This document shows positions 1 through 5,348 of a DNA stretch of 6,794 nt, piece by piece; within the stretch, counting starts at the first letter, position 1; every line of letters begins with the position of its first letter. Under the pieces are notes generated by a model, which was not told the origin of the DNA, did not search any database, and saw only the letters and a list, made by a program, of their open reading frames with translations. This stretch comes from an uncultured Lachnospiraceae bacterium (GTDB lineage Bacteria; Bacillota; Clostridia; Lachnospirales; Lachnospiraceae): NCBI GenBank assembly GCA_947631075.1, contig CANRJU010000147.1, positions 1 through 6,794 of the forward strand, given 5' to 3'. Made by a program: the position numbers and the translations under genes.

Positions 1-275
1 CTGTTTTCTATTACAGGGATAAAGACCAGAAAGAAATAGACCTGTTGCTTTATCAGAATGGTGTGCTTTCTCCGATCGAGATAAAAAAATCGGCATCGCC
101 GGGTAAGACTGCGGTTAAAAATTTTAATGTATTGAAGCCTATTACCAGGGAAGTGGCTTTCGGAGATTTAGAGTCTTTGAAGGTCGAGATTGGAACTGGA
201 AGCGTGGTCTGTATGGCAAACGACCTGTTGCCTGTGGATGAAAAGAACTGGTATGTACCAGTTTGGTTAATTTAA
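1..275 (+). CDS. C-terminal fragment of a DUF4143-type ATP-binding protein
   Basis: An open frame enters from the left edge (first full codon at base 3) and ends at the TAA at 273-275, so only about the last 90 residues are present. The visible protein has the pattern YYRDKDQKEIDLLL followed about ten residues later by SPIEIKKS. This is a PD-(D/E)xK-nuclease-like D...E-x-K arrangement, typical of the C-terminal DUF4143 domain of AAA+ ATPases common in Clostridia and Bacteroidetes. The N-terminal AAA domain with the Walker motifs would lie outside the window. The cellular role of this family is poorly defined; some members sit near toxin-antitoxin or defence genes. An internal TTG at 45 could be read as a start, but homology-like sequence continues upstream of it, so this is a truncated end and not a small gene. 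No terminator is visible after it. Confidence 0.8.
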   Translation, partial: VFYYRDKDQKEIDLLLYQNGVLSPIEIKKSASPGKTAVKNFNVLKPITREVAFGDLESLKVEIGTGSVVCMANDLLPVDEKNWYVPVWLI

Positions 276-358
276 TAAGTTTTTTGGTTATACAATCATC
301 ATGTGGATTGACGCGGAGAACAAGCAAATTCTAATTTTGATCAGAACGGAGAACGAAT

Positions 359-1009
359 GTGAATGTTATTTTTGATATGGATGGCCTCATGTTTGACACC
401 GAAAAAGTTGTTATAAAGGCGTGGGATTATGCAGGAGAAAAAATCGGTGTAGGAAAAGCCGGATTTATGGTGTATAAGACATTAGGCATGAATAGAGCGG
501 CTTCCAATAATGTATGGAAAGAAGAATTTGGCGACCGGTACAGTGAAGAGGGATTAAGAAAATACACAAAGGAATTTTTGAAAAAATATTACGATGAAAA
601 TACGGTTCCGGTAAAGAAAGGCTTGTATGTTTTGCTTGACTTTCTAAAAAGCAAACAGTGCAAAATGGCAGTTGCGTCATCTTCCGCCCGTCATGAGGTG
701 GAAAAATATTTAAAGGATACGGGGGTAAAAGATTATTTTCTCGATATTGTATGTGGTGATATGATTGAAAATTCAAAACCCGAACCGGATATTTATTTGA
801 AAGCATGTGAGCTGATCGGTGAGGAACCGGAAAATTGCTATGCGTTGGAGGATTCCAAGAATGGTTTGCTATCCGCATACAGGGCAGGATGTAAGCCTAT
901 AATGATTCCGGACTTGTGGCAGCCAGACGAGGAAATAATGAAGATTATAGTCGCCAGGTATGATGACTTGGAACAGTTAAAGGCGGCTTTTGAGAGCGGT
1001 GATTTATAG
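359..1009 (+). CDS. HAD-superfamily hydrolase, beta-phosphoglucomutase-like subfamily
   Basis: This 216-residue protein is a haloacid-dehalogenase-type phosphatase or phosphomutase, probably cytoplasmic and Mg2+-dependent. All four HAD motifs are visible. Motif I is FDMDG, with nucleophile D6 and general acid/base D8. Motif II is VASSS at about 105-109. Motif III is the lysine of SKPEPDIY (K140). Motif IV is ALEDSKNG with acidic residues E164/D165. The helical insert between motifs I and II is a type C1 cap, and length and motif spacing match the beta-phosphoglucomutase/GS1-like group. The substrate cannot be read from sequence. The start is a GTG at 359, preceded by CGGAG at 347-351 with about 7 nt spacing; an ATG at 357 is out of frame and runs directly into TGA. 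It sits alone, with 83 nt to the upstream gene and 120 nt to the downstream one, and base composition is intermediate between its neighbours. Confidence 0.93.
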   Translation: MNVIFDMDGLMFDTEKVVIKAWDYAGEKIGVGKAGFMVYKTLGMNRAASNNVWKEEFGDRYSEEGLRKYTKEFLKKYYDENTVPVKKGLYVLLDFLKSKQCKMAVASSSARHEVEKYLKDTGVKDYFLDIVCGDMIENSKPEPDIYLKACELIGEEPENCYALEDSKNGLLSAYRAGCKPIMIPDLWQPDEEIMKIIVARYDDLEQLKAAFESGDL

Positions 1010-1061
1010 AAGTATGGGAACGGCAAAGAAAAAACACGTAGATATTTTTCGTGAAAAAATA

Positions 1062-1089
1062 TTGCATAAAAATTGTTTTATGATATAAT
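1062..1089 (+). promoter_or_regulatory. Extended -10 promoter for the AAA ATPase gene
   Basis: A perfect -10 hexamer TATAAT lies at 1084-1089 and is directly preceded by TGA (1081-1083), forming the extended -10 element TGnTATAAT. A weak -35 TTGCAT at 1062-1067 is 16 nt upstream, matching consensus at only three positions; the extended -10 would compensate. Predicted transcription start is near 1096, giving a 5' leader of about 35 nt. GGGAGG at 1116-1121 is the ribosome binding site, 8 nt before the ATG at 1130. The AT-rich imperfect palindrome just upstream (about 1042-1061) is too weak to call a terminator. Confidence 0.72.
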
Positions 1090-1129
1090 GATGGTAGAAC
1101 CAGAAAAAGAAAACTGGGAGGAATGAGCC

Positions 1130-2407
1130 ATGATTATAGAAGTAAGAGCAAAAAACTGTTATGTATTTGAGGATGATATTACATTTTCAATGAAAGCAGA
1201 TATGCGAAATAAGAAATTTGGATCTAATGTTCATAAAGAGAACAATTTTAATGTGCTTAAAACAGCAGGGATATATGGTCCAAATAATGCAGGAAAAACC
1301 TGTTTGATTAAGTGCATTAGAGAAATAAAAAATGTGCTTTTAAATAAGAAAAATAGTTTAATGCCTAATATATTTACTGGGAACGATGTATGTGAATTAG
1401 GCATAACTTTCATGTTGTCTGGAAGAAAATTTTCTTATGATTTTAAGTACAGCGCGGAAAGAGAAGAATATATATATGAATCATTTTCTGAAATATTTAA
1501 AGATCAGTATAACAATGAAAAAGAAGTCTGCTGGCTGAAAAAGGATACCATTAGTGAAATATATGAATGTATTGATAATACTGTGCAGACCATGATTCCA
1601 GTTATGTCGAAAAACAATCTGCTGTGCTATGTGATTGATACAAGTAAATTTGGGCGTATTGATGAAATGAAGAAGATTCTTGTCGGATTCGCCGAGAAAC
1701 TTGACATCATCAATATGAATAATATACCTATGCAGCATACGATTGAACTTATGAAGAATAAGAATCAGTTACAGCAAAAGATTGTTGAGTTCATAAAAAA
1801 TGCAGATTTGTATATGGATAATTTTGAATATGTGGACATGGATAAAATACAATTGAAAACGGGTGAGAGTGATGAAAAGCCAGATGAGAAAGTACTTGAT
1901 ATTCCAGAAAATATTATGGATCAAATGAGATTGGTTTCCACATATAAAGGGGTTCATGTACCAAGTATGTTATTTGATTCCACAGGAACAAAGAAGATTG
2001 CGGCTATTGCCAGCTATGTCATAGAGGCGCTTGAACGGGGCAGGATACTTGTGGTAGATGAATTGGATAGCAGTATTCATTTTAAACTTACTCGGGCCAT
2101 TGTTGCGATGTTTAATAATGAACTGAATACAAGTGCGCAGATGATATTTACCATTCACGACATAAATCTCATGGATTGCAGGAGGATGTTCCGAAAGGAG
2201 CAAATTTGGTTTATCCACAAGGATGAAAAGAGCGTATATGTGTATTCACTTGCTGATTTTACTGCACGGCAGGGAGTGAGAGATACGACCGATGTTATGG
2301 AAAAATATAGACGGGGTGCTCTTGGAGCATTGCCTGATCCAGAATTGATTAACTCTTTACTTAGCATTAAAGGTGATGTAAGGGGGGATGATGCCGATGC
2401 CAAATAA
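1130..2407 (+). CDS. AAA/ABC-type ATPase (AAA_15/AAA_21-like), putative defence-module ATPase
   Basis: This 425-residue soluble ATPase has an SMC/ABC-type nucleotide-binding fold split by a long insert. Visible motifs are Walker A GPNNAGKT at 50-57, an ABC-signature-like STGTKK at 284-289, Walker B ILVVDELDSSIH at 306-317 (D310, E311) and a switch histidine in IFTIHD (H343). Residues about 110-275 are the variable, charged middle region. This organisation matches the AAA_15/AAA_21 proteins often paired with a small Toprim-like or RloB-like second protein in abortive-infection-type systems (OLD, AbiL, PARIS and RloAB-like pairs). The specific family is not established here. GGGAGG lies 8 nt before the ATG. 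The 3' end overlaps the next gene by about 10-17 nt, showing translational coupling, but that partner is broken. Codon use is AT-rich compared with the met operon. Defence function is inferred from domain type and pairing only. Confidence 0.85.
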   Translation: MIIEVRAKNCYVFEDDITFSMKADMRNKKFGSNVHKENNFNVLKTAGIYGPNNAGKTCLIKCIREIKNVLLNKKNSLMPNIFTGNDVCELGITFMLSGRKFSYDFKYSAEREEYIYESFSEIFKDQYNNEKEVCWLKKDTISEIYECIDNTVQTMIPVMSKNNLLCYVIDTSKFGRIDEMKKILVGFAEKLDIINMNNIPMQHTIELMKNKNQLQQKIVEFIKNADLYMDNFEYVDMDKIQLKTGESDEKPDEKVLDIPENIMDQMRLVSTYKGVHVPSMLFDSTGTKKIAAIASYVIEALERGRILVVDELDSSIHFKLTRAIVAMFNNELNTSAQMIFTIHDINLMDCRRMFRKEQIWFIHKDEKSVYVYSLADFTARQGVRDTTDVMEKYRRGALGALPDPELINSLLSIKGDVRGDDADAK

Positions 2408-2773
2408 GCTCCCTAGGTTCTATGATAAGCATAAAATCTGCATTATCTGCGAGGGAAATGAGGAATATGAAATACAATGCAAATTGTCATAAAGCATTGG
2501 ACTAGCGAAAATTTGAAATCGCCTGCAAAACCGGTAAATGCTCCTTTGATTAGAAAATATACTGGAGTGGAGAATTACAAAGGAAGAACAGACCAGATTG
2601 AACAGGTCATGAAACATATTACGGAGGAAAATTATGTGGATATGTGCCAGCGGGTGAGGGACTTGGAATCAGATGATTCTGTTACGGGAAGCAGCAATTT
2701 TGGAAGGTTCATAGAGCGGTTTGAAAATAGTGATGATGCGTGGATAAATGAAATCAATAGCAGTCTGGAGTAA
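2391..2773 (+). pseudogene. Broken partner of the ATPase: Toprim/RloB-like small protein with internal deletion
   Basis: In-frame ATGs at 2388, 2391 and 2397 overlap the end of the ATPase gene; the G-run at 2382-2387 serves best for 2397. The frame encodes NKLPRFYDKHKICIICEGNEEYE and then reads a few nonsense residues to a TAA at 2490-2492. The KxCIICEGNEE segment resembles the first strand and acidic motif of Toprim-like or RloB-like effectors. Coding potential resumes in another frame from about 2471 (NTMQIVIKHW...) and runs to the stop ending at 2773, containing an open frame from the ATG at 2477 (98 aa). The C-terminal part is protein-like (TGVENYKGRTDQ, GSSNFGRFIERFE, WINEINSSLE). From memory of such partners (about 200 residues), the central region of roughly 100 residues is missing and the join near 2469-2475 shifts frame. 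The 98-aa remnant could still be translated, but it lacks a clear ribosome binding site and is probably non-functional. Confidence 0.68.
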
Positions 2774-2874
2774 GGAAAAGTGTTTAAAAATGTTCGAAAG
2801 AGGTCATATTAAGTTTTGTTAAATAATTTAGAGTTTAGTGATTTGCTATGATCATCTAAATTATATTGTTTCGC

Positions 2875-2903
2875 TAGACTTTGTACATCTGATATGGTAC
2901 AAT
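2875..2903 (+). promoter_or_regulatory. Promoter with overlapping inverted repeat, upstream of the secreted protein
   Basis: An extended -10, TGG followed by TACAAT (2898-2903), has a -35-like TAGACT at 2875-2880 with exactly 17 nt spacing. Both hexamers differ from consensus at one or two positions. A perfect inverted repeat, TTGTAC (2881-2886) and GTACAA (2897-2902) with a 10-nt spacer, fills the promoter spacer and covers most of the -10, a position suited to a repressor operator. A second possible -10, perfect TATAAT at 2919-2924, has only a poor -35. The gene's ribosome binding site AAGGGAG (2939-2944) is 10 nt before the ATG at 2955. The rest of the gap from 2774 to 2874 is AT-rich, and I see no terminator or other gene in it. 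Confidence 0.55.
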
Positions 2904-2954
2904 ATATTGAAATTTGATTATAATTATTAAAATATTTGAAGGGAGCAGTTAACA

Positions 2955-4910
2955 ATGAAAAAGTTTTTGGCTATTTTATTAGCAGTAATCACTATTATTC
3001 CAAATAGTATATCGGTTCGCGCAGAAAGTATTAGCAGTACAACAGATTTGTCTACACTTCAGGGATTGATTAGTGAAGGCAATTCTATTACAGATTATTC
3101 TAGTTCAGATGCGTATGTATGGGTAACTAAAGTATTAAATTTTAATGAGAAATATACGGATTCATATGTATATAGTGATATAAAAAGTGAATGTAATTCA
3201 GCCAAAGGACACACAAGTATATCCACATTTAATGCGGCAAATAAAATATTGGGTTATTTAGGTGTTGTGCAGGACGAGATAGATGGAGTGAAGGAGAAAA
3301 CGGTTGGTGAGTTAATTGATTCAGGAAACGCATTGAGTGATAAGGAAAGTGCAGCTGCGTATAAATGGGTTATAGATGTACTAAAAACAAATGAGAAATT
3401 TTCAACATCCAGTGTGTATTCGGATATAAAAAGTGAATGTAATTCAGCCAAAGGACATACAAGTATATCCACATTTAATGCGGCAAATAAAATATTGGGT
3501 TATTTAAGCGTTGTGCAGGACGAGATAGATGGAGTGAAGGAGAAAACGGTTGGTGAGTTAATTGGTTCTGGAAATACATTGAGTGATAAGAAAAGTGCAG
3601 CTGCGTATAAATGGGTTATAGATGTACTAAAAACAAATGAGAAATTTCCAACATCTAGTGTGTATTCAGACATAAAAAGTAAATGTAGTTCAGTCAAAGG
3701 ATATACAAGTATTTCTACATTTAATGAAGATTCTCAAATAATGGCAGATTTAACTGTGCTATATAGTGAAGTTTTAGTTTCAGCAGAGCTGCAGGAAATA
3801 CATATAAAAAAACAACCAACAAAGATAATTTATATGGAGGGTGAGATTTTTTCAGCTACAGGAATGGAGGTATTTGCAACTTACTTAAATACATATAAAG
3901 ATAATTCAACAAATATAGAAGAAAAGTTAGTTACAAATTTTACGGTAGACAAAACGATGCCTTTAAATTATAAAGATACATTTGTAACTATTTCTTATGA
4001 AGATAAGGGCGTTACAAAAACGGCAACACAAAAAATAAAAGTTAAGCCAATTATAGTATCAAAATCATTAAAAAGTATTTCGATTGTAACACCACCTACA
4101 AAGACTGTTTATAAAGAAGGCGAAACTTTTAATATGGAAGGCATGAAGGTTAATGCTACATATGAACAAGTATGGTCGGATGGTTCACATGATGAAGGAG
4201 AATATGAAAATGTAGCATATACTGTTGATAGTACAACTCCGCTTTCAGCACAAGATAGTTCTATAACTATTTCATTTGAAGATGATGGAATCATCAAAAC
4301 AACACAACAAGGAATTGTAGTTGAATCATATATTATATCAAAAACATTGGATAGCATTGTTGTTGTATCAAATCCGACAAAACTAACATATATTGAAGGT
4401 GAGAGATTTGATGCGACGGGATTATTAGTTGATGCGAAATTTTTGACTAAGTGGTCGAATGGCTATGAGGAGTATGTGACAGAAAAAAATGTTGCGTATT
4501 CTGTAAATACTACATCTCCACTTTTAGTATCAAATAAATCATGGACGGTGTCTTATATTGTTGATGGAATAAAAAAGGAAGTAAATATACCCATTATTGT
4601 TAGCCATAAAAATACTGCAGTTTCGAAAGTTTCCGCGCTAAAAGCTAAAGCAGGAAAGAAAAAATTAACCATATCATGGAAAAAGGATTCAAAGGTTGCA
4701 GGTTATCAAATACAGATTAGTTCTAAATTAAGTTTTAAGGGCGCAAAAAAAATCAATATAAGAAAATCAAAGAAATCATATACTAAAAAGGGGTTGAAAT
4801 CCAAGAAAAAGTATTATGTTCGTATTAGGGCATATAAGACATATAAAGATAACGGGGTAACAGAAAAAGTATATGGTGAATGGACTGTAAAAAGCAAGAG
4901 GATAAAATAG
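2955..4910 (+). CDS. Secreted repeat protein with three Big_3-like Ig domains and a Lys-rich FN3-like C-terminus
   Basis: This 651-residue protein starts with a classic Sec signal peptide: MKK, a hydrophobic stretch FLAILLAVITIIP, and likely signal peptidase I cleavage after VRA at residue 23. Residues about 36-275 are three tandem units of 82 residues (each with a GELI-like start, an SAAAYKWVIDVLK helix, SDIKSEC and TSISTFNAANKIL), predicted helical and not a family I recognise. Residues about 278-552 are three Ig-like domains with the Big_3 pattern (PTK..Y.EGE.F.ATGM.V.ATY ... TPL ... TISYEDDG). Residues about 556-651 form a fibronectin-III-like domain (VSALKAKAGKKKLTISWKK ... GYQIQIS ... 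YYVRIRAY) that is extremely rich in Lys. There is no LPXTG motif or C-terminal transmembrane helix, so it is either released or held on the wall by charge. A role in adhesion or surface binding is inferred. It appears monocistronic, with its own promoter and terminator. Confidence 0.85.
   Translation: MKKFLAILLAVITIIPNSISVRAESISSTTDLSTLQGLISEGNSITDYSSSDAYVWVTKVLNFNEKYTDSYVYSDIKSECNSAKGHTSISTFNAANKILGYLGVVQDEIDGVKEKTVGELIDSGNALSDKESAAAYKWVIDVLKTNEKFSTSSVYSDIKSECNSAKGHTSISTFNAANKILGYLSVVQDEIDGVKEKTVGELIGSGNTLSDKKSAAAYKWVIDVLKTNEKFPTSSVYSDIKSKCSSVKGYTSISTFNEDSQIMADLTVLYSEVLVSAELQEIHIKKQPTKIIYMEGEIFSATGMEVFATYLNTYKDNSTNIEEKLVTNFTVDKTMPLNYKDTFVTISYEDKGVTKTATQKIKVKPIIVSKSLKSISIVTPPTKTVYKEGETFNMEGMKVNATYEQVWSDGSHDEGEYENVAYTVDSTTPLSAQDSSITISFEDDGIIKTTQQGIVVESYIISKTLDSIVVVSNPTKLTYIEGERFDATGLLVDAKFLTKWSNGYEEYVTEKNVAYSVNTTSPLLVSNKSWTVSYIVDGIKKEVNIPIIVSHKNTAVSKVSALKAKAGKKKLTISWKKDSKVAGYQIQISSKLSFKGAKKINIRKSKKSYTKKGLKSKKKYYVRIRAYKTYKDNGVTEKVYGEWTVKSKRIK
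3177..3422 (+). repeat. 246-bp in-frame tandem repeat, copy 1
   Basis: This is the first of two adjacent direct copies within the secreted protein gene, running from the GAT of SDIKSEC to the same point in the next unit. The period is exactly 246 bp (82 codons). By eye I count about 12 mismatches against the following copy, or about 95% identity, many of them at third codon positions. Divergent half units flank the pair on both sides: the first unit upstream (3060-3176) and the tail of the third unit downstream (3669-3780). Confidence 0.92.
3423..3668 (+). repeat. 246-bp in-frame tandem repeat, copy 2
   Basis: This is the second copy of the 246-bp unit, directly abutting copy 1. Differences cluster at the codons for IDSGNA versus IGSGNT and at a few synonymous sites. 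The near identity points to a recent duplication or gene conversion, and copy number could vary between strains by slippage or recombination. Confidence 0.92.
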
Positions 4911-4920
4911 TAATAAAATA

Positions 4921-4959
4921 ATAGGTATTGCATAAAACTCCGTGCAATGCCTATTTTTT
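4921..4959 (+). terminator. Intrinsic terminator of the secreted protein gene
   Basis: The arm ATAGGTATTGCA (4921-4932) pairs with TGCAATGCCTAT (4943-4954) across a 10-nt loop, giving a 12-bp stem with a single U-G wobble. A run of six T (4954-4959) follows directly. It starts 10 nt after the TAG at 4908-4910 and isolates this gene from the met operon. Confidence 0.93.
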
Positions 4960-5034
4960 AATAATGAAGAACTGCCTTATTTAAGCTATTTGTGGGATGA
5001 AACCAAAAAAGAACAAAATTTTTTAAAATACCTA

Positions 5035-5063
5035 TTGACATACTAGGAAAGTAGGAGTATTAT
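5035..5063 (+). promoter_or_regulatory. SigA-type promoter of the metNI operon with inverted repeat in the spacer
   Basis: A perfect -35 TTGACA (5035-5040) lies 17 nt before a near-perfect -10 TATTAT (5058-5063). Predicted start is near 5070, about 25 nt before the leader peptide. The spacer is framed by the inverted repeat ATACT (5040-5044) and AGTAT (5056-5060), which overlaps the end of the -35 and the start of the -10. That placement fits a repressor site. Its look (ATACTA...AGTAGGAGTAT) recalls operators of Rrf2-family regulators such as CymR/IscR-type proteins in Firmicutes, but the regulator is inference only. The gap 4960-5034 shows no other feature. Confidence 0.85.
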
Positions 5064-5094
5064 AGTGACATCATCTTGAAAGGAGGCGGACGCG

Positions 5095-5217
5095 ATGGAG
5101 GCCACGAACATTATAATTGCAGGGAATGTCATGTGCCGTTGTCGGAATTTTATGTCTATGCCATATATGGCTTTAGGCTTGTCCCGGTATGCCGATATGT
5201 GTCGCCTGCGCATTTGA
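5095..5217 (+). CDS. Leader peptide of the met transporter operon (40 aa, Cys-Arg-Cys-Arg motif)
   Basis: An ATG at 5095 is preceded by a near-perfect Shine-Dalgarno AAAGGAGG (5079-5086) with 8 nt spacing, among the best in the window. It opens a 40-codon frame ending at TGA 5215-5217. The peptide begins MEATNIIIAGNVMCRCRNFM and ends MCRLRI. It contains three Cys (14, 16, 36), six Met (1, 13, 20, 22, 25, 35) and five Arg (15, 17, 31, 37, 39), and shows no signal peptide or recognisable domain. It lies between the promoter and an intrinsic terminator ahead of metN, so its likely role is as a ribosome-stalling sensor for Cys and/or Met supply. A longer overlapping frame (5076-5297, TTG start) lacks a ribosome binding site and is a shadow. 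The amino acid sensed is inferred. Confidence 0.72.
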   Translation: MEATNIIIAGNVMCRCRNFMSMPYMALGLSRYADMCRLRI

Positions 5218-5244
5218 TTGGATGCGGAGATTATTTGCCGGGGC
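5181..5244 (+). promoter_or_regulatory. Predicted antiterminator pairing of the met operon attenuator
   Basis: GTCCCGG at 5181-5187, inside leader codons 29-31, can pair over seven positions (one U-G) with CCGGGGC at 5238-5244, which is the 5' arm of the downstream terminator. The two structures exclude each other. A ribosome paused at Cys codons 14 or 16 (5134-5142) would leave 5181-5187 free and favour read-through. A ribosome moving on toward the stop at 5215 would cover it and allow termination. A small hairpin, CGCAT (5209-5213) with ATGCG (5222-5226), around the stop codon and a perfect 12-bp palindrome GCCATATATGGC (5160-5171) may act as further pause or folding elements. This was found by eye and not folded computationally. 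Confidence 0.55.
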
Positions 5245-5264
5245 TGTGGCAGTCCCGTTTTTTT
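5239..5264 (+). terminator. Attenuator terminator upstream of metN
   Basis: CGGGGCTG (5239-5246) pairs with CAGTCCCG (5250-5257) around a TGG loop: 8 bp, GC-rich with one G-U, followed directly by seven T (5258-5264). It lies 21 nt after the leader peptide stop and 84 nt before the metN ATG, with no promoter between, so it must control read-through into the transporter genes and is not the end of an unrelated gene. Confidence 0.88.
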
Positions 5265-5312
5265 GTGCGCAAATTTAGAAAACACGAACAAAAATAAAAG
5301 AAATTCAGGCGT

Positions 5313-5330
5313 CCGGTCTGTCAGGACCGG
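5313..5330 (+). promoter_or_regulatory. Perfect hairpin just upstream of the metN ribosome binding site
   Basis: CCGGTC (5313-5318) and GACCGG (5325-5330) form a perfect 6-bp GC-rich stem with a 6-nt loop. No T-run follows, so it is not a terminator. It ends two bases before the GAGAGG used by metN and might affect initiation there or stabilise the mRNA after read-through. Its function is unknown. Confidence 0.5.
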
Positions 5331-5348
5331 TGAGAGGCGGATTTGGAT

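Noticed and set aside
45..275. Independent small gene starting at TTG 45
   Set aside because: The frame is open to the left edge and the DUF4143-like motif begins before base 45, so this is the end of a longer gene.
465..878. 137-codon minus-strand frame inside the HAD gene
   Set aside because: It lies wholly antisense to a gene with all four HAD motifs, and its translation shows no domain-like pattern.
1035..1061. Terminator after the HAD gene (T-rich/A-rich palindrome near ATATTTTTC-GAAAAAATAT)
   Set aside because: The stem is almost purely A/T, imperfect, and leaves a very short loop with no following T-run; too weak to call.
3254..3697. Two similar minus-strand frames (72 and 65 codons) within the secreted protein gene
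   Set aside because: They resemble each other only because the plus-strand DNA is a tandem repeat; they are antisense shadows.
3177..3780. CRISPR-like array
   Set aside because: The repeats are 246-bp in-frame coding units with no spacer structure.
5076..5297. 73-codon frame with a TTG start overlapping the met leader
   Set aside because: It has no ribosome binding site before its TTG, runs through the terminator, and overlaps in another frame the 40-codon ORF that has a near-perfect Shine-Dalgarno sequence. It is a shadow.
5070..5342. SAM (S-box) riboswitch or T-box upstream of metN
   Set aside because: I cannot find the conserved S-box core or the T-box consensus sequence; the leader is instead occupied by an ORF and a simple terminator.
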